Assembly: GCA_964017195.1 (NCBI GenBank)
Contig: OZ024895.1
Coordinates: forward strand, 14,401,034-14,465,033
DNA length: 64,000 nucleotides
Source of the DNA: Siderastrea radians
Lineage: Eukaryota; Cnidaria; Anthozoa; Scleractinia; Rhizangiidae
Direction of reading: 5' to 3'
Part shown: piece by piece, positions 47,518 to 59,164 of the stretch
Numbering within the stretch: the first letter of the stretch is position 1
Layout of the letters: every line of letters begins with the position of its first letter
The notes under the pieces: model-generated
Database searches by the model: none
The model's input: only the letters and a program-made list of their open reading frames with translations
What the model was told of the DNA's origin: nothing
Made by a program: the position numbers and the translations under genes

Positions 47518-48777
47518 ATGTTCAGAACTCAACCGTACCTCGAAAAATCTGAATATATTCAAATAAATTTAGACACCCTGATAACCTTGCCTGGGAATAA
47601 CCAAGCTCAAACCAAGTCGGGCTACAAATTCACCTTAATAGACCGAGACAATTTTTATGACTGGTATAACGCTTATTTCCGCGTCGATTTTAAGTTTGAA
47701 GCTAAAGCAAACGGAGCCAACATTGGCGCTGACACCCAATCGGCTCCGATCAACGGTTCTTTCTCATTGATTAAGAATTTAACCCTTAAATCAGCGGGGA
47801 AAAACTGTACGAGGCAAATAATATCCACAAAGGTATTTTCATCAAAAACCTGCTTGAATTTTCAGACGATTTTTCAAGAAGCGTGGCAAAAAAACCAGTT
47901 TTGGTATCTTGACTCTGACGCCACCACAGCGACTGATAATAATGCGACGAACCTTGGAATGCGAGCAAGAGCGCTTCTATCACATGAAGGTGAGATGGTC
48001 AAGACCATTATCCCTTTGAACAGATACTCTTTCTTCGAAGGTCTTTCCGATAAATTGCTGCCACCGTTAAAACTTGAGTTTGAAGTTGCTCTGCAAGAAG
48101 ATGAAGAAATGATTTTCCAAAACAATGGAACAGCTCGAAGAATTGCTGTCCGTAAATTTGAGTTGTGGGTCCCACAATTACATTTCACTGGTAAAGGACA
48201 GGCCCTGGCCAATGAAAATTTCTTGAAGCCAAGCAAATGGAAATATCTGCAAGAAACTTTGCATAGCAGCAACGCCCTAAAGGATGCAATTGGTGTGTTT
48301 TCGATTTCATCTGGGATAAAAGACCCCAAACATGTCTTTGTATTCTTACAACAAACTCGCAAACAAAATTCTTATACACAAAACCCTTATATCTTTGACA
48401 CATTTGATATCGATGGTGATGCCTCTGCAAGATTGGACACTTGCCGCCTCAAATACGGCACACAATTTTACCCTGAGCTCGAATACGACCATGATTTCAA
48501 AATAAGAATTTTAAATGACTTGATCAATTTCAGATACAAAAAGAACGACTACAACACCGGTGTTCAGCTGCAGCTTGCCAATTTTGAGAAGTTATACCCA
48601 ATTATCTACTTTGATCTAAGAAATACCAAGGAAAGTATGACAGGCGATTCAAAAAAGCTCGACTTTCATTACAGACTTAACGAAGCCGCTAATGCTCAAA
48701 ACTAAAGTATCTTCGCCTTTGTTTTGAATGAAGAAGAATTTGTCCTGAAGCAAATTGGTAATGAGCTTGTTGTTGTT
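47518..48777 (+). pseudogene. Major capsid protein, double jelly-roll, with a near-C-terminal stop
   Basis: A long frame from MFRTQPYLEKSEYIQINLD to 48705 (395 residues), containing a beta-rich body with RYSFFEGLSDKLLPP and FELWVPQLHF, matches Polinton/adintovirus major capsid proteins. The TAA at 48703-48705 is followed in the same frame by 24 more codons (IFAFVLNEEEFVLKQIGNEL) up to TAG at 48778, which looks like the original C-terminus, so the stop is probably a mutation. Capsid assembly could be affected because the C-terminus is conserved in the family. Confidence 0.82.
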
Positions 48778-48812
48778 TAGAAAAAAAATTCTGAATATAA
48801 TATACACACAAG

Positions 48813-49958
48813 ATGAGAACAACTTATCATCCATATAAAATCGCACTGACTGATGGTCAGAAAAAGAAACTTCAAAAAGTTTATGTTTCGAAGACAGCTG
48901 TTACTCTGAGAGTTAAACCGGGCCAAATTGGGCGCGGTGACGAACTCCTTCTCACTGCTACTCAAATCTCGCGACTAAAGAAAACCTCAGCGGCAGGAAA
49001 AGGAATGGAAATAAAATTAAACCAGACCCAGATTCAAAATACTCCGCAGCGTGGTGGAACTTTGTTTTCTGCTATGCTAGGTTTGGCACGACCTTTGATA
49101 AAGCCAGCCCTTGGAGCATTAGCAAGTGCATTTTTGAGTTTTGGCGCTGAAAAGGTGTTGAAAAAGATATTCGGAAAGGGTTTTGGGCCGAAGGAAATTG
49201 ATCTTTATAAACTTGTCCAGAAAATGACTCCTACTCAGAAAAAGGCGGCAGAACAATATCTTGTTGGAAAAGGTTTAGTAAAAGGAGGAGGCGCACAATA
49301 CGGCGGCTTTCTTGGTATGTTGGCGTCTATCGGAGTACCTTTGGCCCTTGATTTAGTCCGAAAAATAATCAGAAAAGGTATGCAAACTCAACCACCACGC
49401 TCACGACCAAGACGAGCACCCCCCCTACCACAACCTCCTAAAGGTAAAGGAATGCAAATTCAACCGCCACCTTTTTTCGGAACTTGGGATGATTATTATT
49501 TGAAAAAAAAAATGAAATTTGAAGATAAACCTCTATCCAACATTGACCTCAGAAAATGGTGCAACTTTTTACGAATTCCAATAAAAGGTATTTTCAGTAG
49601 AAACGAAGTAAAACCCTTGTTTCATTCCCCATGCATTATAAATTTAGATAATTTTGGAAGTTTGGGAACTCATTGGGTATGTTGTTGGCCTGCCAAAGAC
49701 AAAGGTACTTACGAGTATTTCGATTCATTTGGTTTTCCACCACCTTTAGAATGGGAACAAGAAATGTCAATACACGGGACGACACATTTTTTCAGAAATG
49801 ATAACCAAATTCAATGGGAACAAAGTGTGAGATGTGGTTACTACTGCCTTCTCTTTTTAAACGAAAGAAACAAAGGAACAAGTTTTGCCGATATTTTGAA
49901 AATGTTCTCCAACGATTTACTTCGAAACGAGGAAATAGTGAAAAATTACTTTTCATAA
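48813..49958 (+). CDS. Membrane-active protein fused to adenain-type cysteine protease
   Basis: One intact frame of 381 residues. Residues 1-220 are basic with hydrophobic helices (LFSAMLGLARPLIKPALGAL, GGFLGMLASIGVPLALDLV) and Pro-rich linkers, like pVI/pX membrane-active proteins. Residues 225-381 are an adenovirus-type protease: His287 in GTHWVCC, Asp304 in YFDSFG, Gln332/334 region, Cys341 in CGYYCLLF form the catalytic set. Linker motifs such as KGKGMQIQPP may be self-cleavage sites. It would mature capsid proteins; the catalytic residues are intact although neighbouring genes are broken. Confidence 0.8.
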   Translation: MRTTYHPYKIALTDGQKKKLQKVYVSKTAVTLRVKPGQIGRGDELLLTATQISRLKKTSAAGKGMEIKLNQTQIQNTPQRGGTLFSAMLGLARPLIKPALGALASAFLSFGAEKVLKKIFGKGFGPKEIDLYKLVQKMTPTQKKAAEQYLVGKGLVKGGGAQYGGFLGMLASIGVPLALDLVRKIIRKGMQTQPPRSRPRRAPPLPQPPKGKGMQIQPPPFFGTWDDYYLKKKMKFEDKPLSNIDLRKWCNFLRIPIKGIFSRNEVKPLFHSPCIINLDNFGSLGTHWVCCWPAKDKGTYEYFDSFGFPPPLEWEQEMSIHGTTHFFRNDNQIQWEQSVRCGYYCLLFLNERNKGTSFADILKMFSNDLLRNEEIVKNYFS

Positions 49959-49968
49959 GATATATACA

Positions 49969-51050
49969 ATGGAAGTGTACTGTGTGAAAGAAAAGCGGCA
50001 CACGCCCAATGTGCAGGGAAGTGAAAAAGTTGTAATCACAAAGAACAATCGAAAACTCTTAAAGGTAAAATGCGCCAGTTGCGGAATAACAAAAACACGT
50101 TTTATGCCGGGAAACTTGGCGAGCCCTCCCGCGCGGAGGGCAGTAGTATATTTGGCGACGTTGCCATGGCGGTGGGTGATCTAGCTATTACAAAAGGAAT
50201 CCCATATCTTGCGAAAAAAAAAGTGTTGAAGCTGGACGATATTACGCTTCTGAAGCAATGAGAGACCCCAAACTGCAAAAGAAAGCAATAAATTACACTC
50301 TTGACAACGCCCGCCCAGTAATTCAAAAAGTCGAAGTGAAATGTTGGATCAACTTTCAACTAAAATTCGACCAAACCAACGTTACAAAGCTGACAGACCT
50401 GATTTGGATGGAGCTGGGTTTGATATACATGCAGCAATTGGGAAATTTCCGAAACCAAAAAAAGGTTGGACATTGCCGGGGCATAATTTTACAGGGCCAT
50501 ACAATCCTCTTGAAAAGCAGGTGAGATACGATCCAGAAACAGGTGAAATTCTGGAAATATATCAACCACCAACAGGTGACACAGATGCGATTGCTATGCA
50601 ACATGATGTTGATTATGATGTTTGTTCCAACCGTGAAAAAAAATATGGTGAAAATCTCAAAAAATGCAAACACAAAGCGGATAAAAAATGGTGAAGGCTC
50701 TTGACGCAGTTCCTTACAAACAAAGGCCGTGGGGTCATGCGGCTGCAAGAAATACAATCAATGCTAAACAAAAGTTAGAGTTGGGTTTGAAACAACAAAA
50801 AGGGACTGGTGTTTTGGATAAACCATTGGAAGTAGCGAAATTTGCCGAAACTTTGCCAAAAAAAATGATTCCTTCCACAAAACCTGTATTCGATCGGTAT
50901 TGGAAAGGTGATATTGCGAAAAATGCTTTCACGTGACCAACTGGTGTTACAAGCAAAAAATTTGGGACTCATCCAAAAAAAGGTACTGTCATGCGTTTGG
51001 TGAAAAATCCAAAAACTGGCAAATATGAAAATGTGTATGAAGAACCTTAA
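49969..51050 (+). pseudogene. Phospholipase A2 minor capsid protein, several frame changes
   Basis: Begins MEVYCVKEKRHTPN with a CASCG zinc-type pair, then helical segments and, at 50341-50694, a parvovirus-VP1-like PLA2 domain: PGHNFTGPYN (calcium loop) and AMQHDVDYDVC (His-Asp catalytic pair). Downstream comes VPYKQRPWGHAAARNTINAK. Blocks lie in different frames with changes near 50140, 50270-50340 and 50690, and a stop at 50936. PLA2 domains help virions leave endosomes in parvoviruses and are known in adintovirus-like elements. As broken, no full-length product is expected. Confidence 0.75.
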
Positions 51051-51593
51051 TTGTTTGACCACCACTTTTCAAACTCCTGTTTTGTGCGCAGCCTGCTTGC
51101 AAAGGTTTTAGGAAGGTGATGAGAAATAGATTCCATAATTTCTTTTTTGTTGGGCCAGCATTCAGAAGGTACCATTTCAAAATAATTGTGCAGAAAACAG
51201 GGGTAGTTCACTGACTTGCCGGACATCTCCTGAAATTGAGCAATAACGTTACCAAGAAAATCTACCTCGCTGGAAGAAAATATTTTGTCAATGTTCCATT
51301 TCCGAAACAACATTTTTTAAATGAAAATTAGTCGTAGGAGTCGCAGTGGAACTTCTTCCCCGATTTTCTTCTTGGAACTGTTCATCATCATCACATTCAA
51401 ACACTCTACCACATTTTGGACATTCACGACAGAACTCATTCACCACATAAACTAGTTGCTCCTTGCATGAAGGACAATGATTAATCCAATTTGATAACAG
51501 GCATAAGTGTAATTCATTTCTTTTTTGCAATGTTTCTTGAATTATTTTCGACGTAATTTTCACACCTTGCAAACAACCAAATGGGTCGTCCAT
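51047..51593 (-). pseudogene. Zinc-ribbon-like Polinton protein, two overlapping frames
   Basis: The first frame (51593-51288) starts MDDPFGCLQGVK and has CPSCKEQ...CRECPKCGRVF, a Cys4-type zinc ribbon, then an acidic tail. The second frame (51313-51047) overlaps by 26 bp and reads NIDKIFSSSEVDFLGN. Either a frame change split one gene or these are two small genes. It ends next to the PLA2 gene, convergent. Function unknown. Confidence 0.5.
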
Positions 51594-51618
51594 TTTTTTT
51601 TATTGTGTATGGTATGCA

Positions 51619-52065
51619 ATGAGCTCGCGCATTTTCAATAGGTTGACAAAAATTTATTACAGCCCGCAAGGGTATTGGAAAGGGTTTGCAGCAATTAAGA
51701 AATTAGCCCAGGCAGCGAAAGTCTCGGAAGATGTGGCTCAAAACTGGTTGATGAAGCAAGCTCTTTGGCAGGTTTATTTACCAGCCCCACGGTACATTCC
51801 AAGACCGAAATTTGATGTTCCTGTTCCAAACAAAGTTCACCAAGCTGATCTTCTGTATCTCCCACACTATCGCCCACCACGCTCCCGTAAATCTTTTAAA
51901 TATGCTCTCACAGTGGTAGATGTGGCCTCTCGATACAAAGAGGCCGAACCGTTGACCACAAAAGAGGCTAAAGAAGTCGCAGCTGCTCTGGAACGGATTT
52001 AAAGTCGTGGTCCTTTGAAGTGGCCGAAACTGCTTCAGGTCGATCCTGGTCGTGAGTTTATGAGA
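51619..52065 (+). pseudogene. Retroviral-type integrase, C-terminal half deleted
   Basis: N-terminal helical and zinc-region-like sequence (MSSRIFNRLTKIYYSPQGYW...VAQNWLMKQALWQVYLP), then catalytic core start HQADLLYLP with the first Asp and ALTVVDVASRYKEAEPL. A stop at 52000-52002 is followed in frame by LLQVDPGREFM, which carries the second Asp; the catalytic Glu and the C-terminus are missing. The sequence ends at the internal deletion junction (about 52060-52070). It cannot catalyse integration. Confidence 0.82.
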
Positions 52066-52851
52066 GAGAGACATAAGTTGTCCTGATAGGCGTCGAGTGC
52101 TACCATTGGTCCCGCGCGCCCACGCGCTAAGCCACGCAGCCAGTTTGGTAAGGGACCTGTGCCCAACAGTGGCTGACGGTCGAACACGATCTTTAAATCA
52201 ACATTAAAATGGTTTACGAACACCCATTTCGTGTCCGGTCTATTTATGTTGTCAGGGTCTAGGCGTACCTTCTCCCGCTCACTCAACCATTTCTCCGCCT
52301 CAGACAGACGTTCAAGCCAAGGCGAGCCAATGTTAGTGTACATCAACATTAACGAACCGTCTTCAATGTTGCGTAGCTGATATGAAAAGATATGTCTGGC
52401 GTAGAAAGTTGTGTGAACTTTCTCTCGTATTTTTGCCATAAATTCGGGTGTCAGATCTCTTTCCAGTCCTCGAATAAAGCGCCAGCGGATGAAACGGCGC
52501 CCTCTTACCTCTTCTCCCTCATGTTCGGTATTATCATACATATCAAGAATCTCATTCTGATAATTTGTAACATTTCGGATATTCTCTCGAGAAATTGGAT
52601 CAAACTTCCTTAAAATTTCTTGTGTTTTTCCCCCTTCTTTTACGAGGAGGAGCAGTCGGTTGAAAAGGTTTAGGAAGCAAGGGCTTATCTAAACTCTTCT
52701 CCACTTTCTCAGAAATAGGTTCATCCAATATGTTCTGAATAATTTTTCGAACAGCAGGAGCGTCCTCTGCAAGTAATTGCTCTAAAACTTGTAACGTTGC
52801 TGGATTAAGTTCTTTCAAAAGTTCTTCAATGTTTATGTTAAGTACAGACAT
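52066..52851 (-). pseudogene. PolB N-terminal fragment (protein-primed type), truncated
   Basis: The frame from 52851 (MSVLNINIEELLKELNPAT) to 52600, then a frame change near 52605-52625, then 52541 to about 52070 with PDTKWVFVNHFNVDLKIVFD and PLPNWLRGLARGRAGPMVAL, ending in DAYQDNLCL. This matches the N-terminal region of Polinton DNA polymerases. The exonuclease and polymerase domains are absent, removed together with the integrase C-terminus by one deletion. Its start lies about 140 bp inside the right terminal repeat. Confidence 0.78.
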
Positions 52852-52990
52852 TGCAACTTGGATATAACAAAAAATATGTAATGCTCTAATTGAGAAAACT
52901 CTTAATATAATACAAGATTTGTGTTTATCTAATTGAAAGAATTTTTTATAATAATACGAAATGCTTCGTTTTGATGATTTCTTCTTTTTT

Positions 52991-53395
52991 GAATGCTGGG
53001 TGGTTTAAAATAGGAAAATACTCGTGTAAGAATGAGGTGGTATTCATTTACTTTTTTTTGTGTGTGTTGGGTGGTTTAAATTAGGAAAATACTGGTGTAG
53101 TAATGAGGTGGTATTCATTAAACCCACTTCTTACTACTATATTCTTTGTCATTTGCCAGCCTCTCATGCCGATTGGAAGCCATTTCGGCGATTTAGCGAT
53201 TCTCAAGGCAACGGGATTAGTTATAGTTGTCAAACAACAATAATTTCTACTATTTAAAACAAATCCATTGTCTTCCCATACAAACCTTTATAATTCAAAC
53301 CATTGTAACACAACACCACCTTATACGCCGATACGCTAGAGTCACGTTCGCGGCGTTTGTCTGTTATCTTGAGCTTGGGCCGCCTGTGGATATCA
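52991..53395 (-). repeat. Polinton right terminal inverted repeat
   Basis: Mirrors 37431-37768, with the same two tandem units of about 60 bp (GGGTGGTTTAAA(A/T)TAGGAAAA) at its inner edge and an insertion of roughly 65 bp. Confidence 0.85.
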
Positions 53396-55301
53396 TTTTG
53401 TTTAGAACTAACTAAAGCCCTGGGCAAACGTAACGTTCGAACATTGTTTTCCAACATTATGCTGGTCCAGTTGAAGGGTTTAGCACCCCACATTGGATAC
53501 TGTTGGACTACCATTGAAATTAGATATACATTTTATTTTCGATTAAACAGTTCACTTTTCCTTTTCATTTGTTTTTTACACAACAGTGTTGAAAGATTTA
53601 TCCACGCGTCAAACTTTAATTGCTATGAAACCAATGTAGGACTGTGTTGGCCAACAATGTTGTAAACCCATTTAGCCTGGGCGTTAATTACTTTTCGAGA
53701 AGAAGAAATCTTATGTTACTGAGGTAACGTCACGTGTTTCTGGGCTAACTTTCCAATAGATGGCTGTTGAGGAGAGTCTCTTGAAATACTACTAAAGAGG
53801 ACACTTAGTGATGCTTATAAAAATCCCAGTCTGGGCTTTGGGTAAGTTGCGTATCCGCTGGCCAAATGACGTCACATGCCTGTGGGACAACATTCAAGGA
53901 TTTTAGGGGGTGGGAGGTATCTGGTGAAGCTTCGTGACGCCTTTACATGAAAGATGGTGGGACCGTCTTCGTCGTACGGTCGTGACCATCAAAATCGACG
54001 AGCATGCATAACGGTAGATCGGTGTTGAAAAACAACTAAACTATCACTTCCATTGCGTTATAATTAGGCAAAGGCCAAGGGTACTTACAAATTTAAAATA
54101 CAACTGTTAGCCCATTAAAAGCTACACTGTGGGAATCGAGATACAAATTGAAATTTTGATAACAGTAGTTTTCCTTTAAGTCTTAACTTTTCTTCAATAG
54201 TCTTGAAAGTAACATTGTACTTTGCACTTACAGCAATATAAAACTTGGCTTTACTTTTCTGTTTTCGAGGCCTACAATTTTTTTGCCGTTTTCTCATTGT
54301 GCAATCTCGAGAGTAAATCCTGGGAAACGTGACCAATTTTCACAATAGCAACGGACTGGATAGCGGGTTATCCAGCGAATAGTTAGCTTTGTGCACCGAC
54401 GCTTTATCCAATAGATAACTAACCGGTTTTATCCAGTGGATAGGGATTTTCACGGGATAAAGACATCCTTTCTTTGATCAACCGGGGCCTGTGCTTTAAG
54501 CAGCCATCATGTACGGGGATTTGGCATTTTTTATTTATTTATTTAGCAGCAGAAGTATGTTCATTCGTAAAACTGGGAGGTGTCCGTGAGAGTACCTTAA
54601 AAACTTTAGTCGAGTTTCTGAGCACCTTTCACCTCAACGCTAAAAAAAGACTAAATTTCTCGAAGAATAAACGTTTTGTTCCATGGCGTACAACAATTCG
54701 ACACAATGACAGTGATTTCTAACTTAAAATCTTCTTCAGGGTTTTTGGACTACCGCGCACAGAAAAAGATCTATACGTAGCGGTGAATGTAACCACAGCT
54801 TGCGACATTTGCTGTGATTGGCTTGAATGAAAAAGTGGTCTAGAATGAGAAAAGATTTAGGTCCATCCACCCTTGTGAGATAAATGTTTTTTTTTCCGGA
54901 TATCCCTCTACCGACCTCTACACGAATTCAAAGCATTCACGAGAAAAACTGCAGCTACCCTGTGTAGGCTGAAATTTTATGCACACTCCTCGCCTAGCCC
55001 CTTTCTGGTCCCAGTGTTAGCCCCTTCAAGATCTTAGACTAGTTTTGCCTTTCCCAGTGAACTGTCTGCAAGAGCCAAGAGGGGGCATGCTTGTAATACT
55101 GGGCACCAGAGTAGAACCGCCAATGGTACTCTCGGATCTGGCTTGCTCGCTTCCATATTAGGAAGCCCGAACTACGCTAGCTACTACAATTACCATTTAT
55201 TTTATAACTAACCAATGTATATAACATAATGGACGTTTCTATCACAAGGCAATGTCTTCTGAGAATTTTTATGAAGGGTGCCGTAATGAAGGCTTACTTA
55301 C
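53396..55301. other. Gene-free stretch between the Polinton and Ig exon
   Basis: I see no exon with domain content. A repetitive TTATCCA(A/G)T-type motif occurs around 54360-54445. Otherwise nothing recognised. Confidence 0.45.
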
Positions 55302-55685
55302 CCTCTACAATGGCCAAGCGCACCGAATCAAACCGAGTAAAATCAAAAGGGAGAGACGGTGTTAGCAAGCAACAATAAAATCTCTAGTCACTCTTTTTGA
55401 TGTTACTAAGGGTAAAGATGACCTGGCCAGAAGATAGGTTACCTCTGCGACTTTCACTCACACGTCCAATGTATGCTGCTGGAATAGTTAAGGGCAGCAA
55501 TTTATCATTGTTGTCTAGAGCCACTAATCTTCCGTTATTAGCTATGTCATTTATGCCCGCTTGCTTGAGTCCCCAGTAAACTTTATCAACACCTCCAGAG
55601 AAGCCCCAACTGAAGTTCACAGAAGAACCAACCAATCGTGAAACAGTCTTTCCTCGATATCTTGATGTAAGCTGTACCCGATTTG
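55302..55685 (-). pseudogene. Ig-domain exon homologous to 443-826, with a premature stop
   Basis: Same length (384 nt) and phase (1-1) as the exon at 826-443, with matching strings VGSSVNF, IGRVS, SSGQ and FTLSNI. Acceptor TTGTTGCAG at 55686 and donor GAGG|GTAAGT at 55302 are intact. A TAG at 55386-55384 lies just before the F-strand cysteine region; the same frame continues FYCCLLTPSLPFDFTRFDSV to the donor. The B-strand position again has no cysteine (SVNFSWGF). No signal-peptide exon was found upstream. Probably an inactivated duplicate, unless skipped in splicing. Confidence 0.75.
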
Positions 55686-58600
55686 CTGCAACAAAAATTT
55701 AGTAATTATTAAAGAATTATCATGATTGTATCTGTTGTAACATTTTTCCCCACAGAATTGCCAGCGATGTAGAGAAAGACGGAAAAATAATTAACTTGGT
55801 AATTTAGTAAACAAACTCTACCGAGTTTATAGGACTATTGCATCCAATAACCAACAAAGCGCCAACAAAGTGTATTCAATTCATGGGACTACATAGGCCA
55901 ACCAACCTATACCGGCTCGATGCTTTAAGCAACAGGGAGACATGCCGCACATTTAATTAACAATTACTCCGCTTAAACTCATACCATGAGCTCATACCAC
56001 TGGTTGCTTTCGAGCTCATGGCAGGACCGCTTGCTTCAGTGCTCACATCCAGGGGCTGTCCATGAAAGAAATAGTGACATAAGTAATTTACTGGCTCCAT
56101 GTTTCATCTTGTTAACAGATCTAGATGAACTCGCCCTGTATTCATCGTTTGTTTTTCGATCGCTTTCGAAATCGTTCTTGGTGAATAAATTGTGAATTGG
56201 TGTTTCCATTGACTTTAATTAAGAAGGAGGGGGCAGGGTGAATGGCACCCCCATAAGGTTTTTCTGATTTTTTTGCAAGATTATCCTTCTTCAGCACCTG
56301 CCGTTTTTAGTAGCTTTATGCATACCCCTTAGACGCATTTTGACACAAATTTGGTGAAAACTGGTTACTACGGTTACGTAGCAACCCATTTTTTAGTACA
56401 AATGGGTGTTTTTTACCCTTTTTAGGTGATAAAAGCACAAATTGTTGGCAAAAAGAAGCAAAGTCGTTAACTATGTAGTATTTTACATGTCTAGGATCAA
56501 AAAATGTTGATAATTTCTAATTTTGGTAGTGTCCAAGACGTCGGCCAAGAACATCTTGGATGACATCACAGGCCCCCAGCATCGCCGCATCCATAGTTTA
56601 AACCTTAACTTGTAGAGTACATCACAGGTTTTCTAACTAAAGGTAACATGTCAAAAACCCAAGGGAGGGGTCCATCAACCCCTTCCCACCCCCGACTCCC
56701 CCTTGTACCACGGTGGAGCTGTGGCGTTGCTTTTACGTCCGAGGATTAACAGAATAGCCTTTCTACAATGGGTAATTCGCTGCTACTGTAAAATAACCGA
56801 AAAACGAAGTTAGCTGCTAAAAAGGTAGTTACAGCGTGCACACTGTACTAAACACATTTAAATGACAGTATTACAAACTCACCCAAACCACCACCCCCCC
56901 TTCCCCCCAAAAAAATGGTAATGTTGCTATTTACTAAGACTAATGCTGCAGGAGGAAACACATGCGGGTTAATCAGCTATCAATACAGCACTTACGGTCC
57001 AATCAGACCCATATATATATATATTTTTAACATTTCAGATTTTCTTTCACATTGAGCTTTAACATAAGCAAATTAGCTTTTGTGCTATTGCGAGCAAGTC
57101 GATATTTGGATTTCGTAAATTCTGCGATATATTTCTGCAAAACTGCAGTTCAATGTAATCTTTGTTAATTATTATTCAGTACTATCTTATTTAATGATAT
57201 TTAATGTTAAACTAATTAAGTTACTGGCAAAAGACAATGACTTCATATGAGGGTGATGGAACCTGACAGCAGAAAGCGTTTTGACGCATTTGGAGTGCAT
57301 TTTCCTCTGCTGCATTGATTAGGTCCTTTATTTCAAACATGCACCCTGTTCATGTTTTGCATAAACTACGAGTATTCTCTCTTTCTGCTCAGGGAACGAA
57401 CAAGCTCGAGCGAGTGCGAAATCGCCTGCCGCGTTAAATTGTCTGCTGCGTTGAAACGTGACACGCATGTCGAGCTGCTAATGTAGTAAGCGTCACGTTT
57501 CAACTCCGCAAGCGATTTTCGCCCCCGCTCGCTTGTTTGTTTCTCCTCAAATATCGCTTGAGCGGAAAGAGAGACTGCTCGTAGTCTATGTTTTGCACAA
57601 AATTGTCACCGACCAAGTTCTAGGTGTTTCGTTAGGCTGCCAATAATTTCGATCTTGATGTCAGCTATATTTGACAGTTTGGAGACTGTTCTGAAACCTG
57701 TGGTCGGTAAAAACAATGTACTGATCAAATGAATCATAACAAAAATGCTTAAAGGGTGAAAATAGGTTTTCATTTTTGCTTAAAATGTATTTTGGGAACA
57801 ACAATGGGACTGAGCATAATACCCAGGAAATCACATACACCAAATTAAAAAAAAAATCCAGTCACCTAATTGCCTAGTAGTAGTGTTGAATTTCGTGGGC
57901 ATAATTTATTATATAAATTACAAGCAAGTCCAGACTTTTTCCTCACGTATTAAAAGTCTAGCAAAGGGTTAGAGAGAAAAACGTTAGCACTCTCTGAAAT
58001 CACTGACGTTTGTCATGAGTTGGTTTCTGGTTTCTTAACTATTCATCCTTTTGTTGTTGTTTTTCGTTTTATTTCTGTTTTTCAATGATTGCCTATAGAC
58101 CATCACACCTTTCATTTCATTTTCTATTTTGTTTTGGTTTGTTTGATGGGTGGGGGGGGGGGGGGCAATAAAATCATTTAGTTATTTTCATTTCAGGTGT
58201 AAAACATATTGTGCATATGTCAGAAAACGACATAAGGCTAATAGGAGAAACGGATTTAACCTTATTCAACAGTGCTGAATACTACTTTGTTGTTTGATTT
58301 TGTGTGGCAGTGAAACTTAATTGGGGAAACGCGTTTACATACCATACGAATGTTCAACTGTGTTGTATCTAGTTTGACCAGGACTAAGTTACATAAAACC
58401 TAACGCCAGGAGTAACTGACAACGTCAGACGTTAAGTAGTGACTTTGACCGGACTGAACGTCTTACGTTAGAAGTTACACTGGACGTTCAGTATTATGCA
58501 GCTCGCCCCGGAAGCCTTACAAGAAAGAAAATGCTATAAATTCGGTCTAAACACATTGTTATCGCCACTTGTGCTAAAGAATTGGAACTAAACCTCTCTA

Positions 58601-58783
58601 TCACACTCAACCACTGCATCCATCATAATGAAATCACGGATAAGATTGGGTCGATTTAGTTACATGTGTGTAATGGTATGGTATTGCCATTCTCACTAAC
58701 AGTTTAACGGTTGTATTTCTACATCAATATAATCATTCGTTGAGTCCAAGTTTGGTATTTTGAACTGAATCTAACGTTTGCAG
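55686..58783. other. Divergent intergenic or intronic stretch between Ig units
   Basis: No exon supported. Contains a MITE (57366-57584), a short AT dinucleotide run near 57010, and a G run near 58150-58166. It separates minus-strand and plus-strand Ig exons, so promoters may lie here, but no motif is convincing. Confidence 0.45.
57366..57584. mobile_element. MITE with imperfect inverted repeats
   Basis: CTACGAGTATTCTCTCTTTC at the left is mirrored by GAAAGAGAGACTGCTCGTAG at the right, and the inner arms (AACGAACAAGC / GCTTGTTTGTTTC; AAACGTGACACG / CGTCACGTTTC) also pair. Non-coding, 219 bp. Confidence 0.7.
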
Positions 58784-59164
58784 GAGGCGCCCCCTTCCCA
58801 CGAGAAGCCTTTTGGTTTACACAAACACCAGGGAAAACTCTTTATGTTACGGAAGGGAGTGATGCAGCACTTGAATGGGACTATTCAGCAGTCAGTAAAG
58901 AAGCATATTTGAGGCGTATCAAATGGAGTGTTTATAACAAAACTGAGGGTGACTACTATCCGCTTGCAGTGGAATACCCGAATGGCACTGTTAAACTTAA
59001 CTCCGCTATACCACAAGAATATGACGGCAGAATAAAGAAGGAAGGCCGGGCCACTTTTGTGATAAAGGGAGTCAGTTTTGAGCACTCTAACCGTTTTAAA
59101 TGCACTTTGGAAGGAAAACAAGGGGTAGCAGAAATTTCGAATACCACTGAACTCGTTGTTACAG
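58784..59164 (+). CDS. Ig V-like exon, copy 1
   Basis: Acceptor GTTTGCAG|GAGGCGCC and donor GTTACAG|GTGCAG bound 381 nt, phase 1-1. The product includes FWFTQTPGKTLYVTEGS, the B-strand ALEWDYSA (Trp where Cys is usual), the C-strand RRIKWSVYNKTE, and the F-strand FKCTLEG. It is a secreted or surface Ig module lacking the normal disulphide partner. Part of a gene whose first and last exons were not found. Reading frame intact. Confidence 0.75.

Larger units (their letters stand above)
37431..53395. mobile_element. Polinton/adintovirus-like element, internally deleted relic
   Basis: Ends are marked by inverted repeats (37431-37768 and 52991-53395) beginning near GATATC...CACAGGCGGCC. Inside are the hallmark genes of a Polinton with virion functions: double-jelly-roll major capsid protein, penton-like protein, adenain-type protease, A32/FtsK-type packaging ATPase, PLA2 protein, collagen-like fibre, plus remnants of a retroviral-type integrase and protein-primed PolB. 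An internal deletion at about 52060-52070 joins integrase and PolB fragments tail to tail, and many genes carry frameshifts or stops, so it cannot replicate or integrate unaided. The exact termini and the 6 bp target duplication expected for Polintons were not found, so the ends are approximate. Confidence 0.88.
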
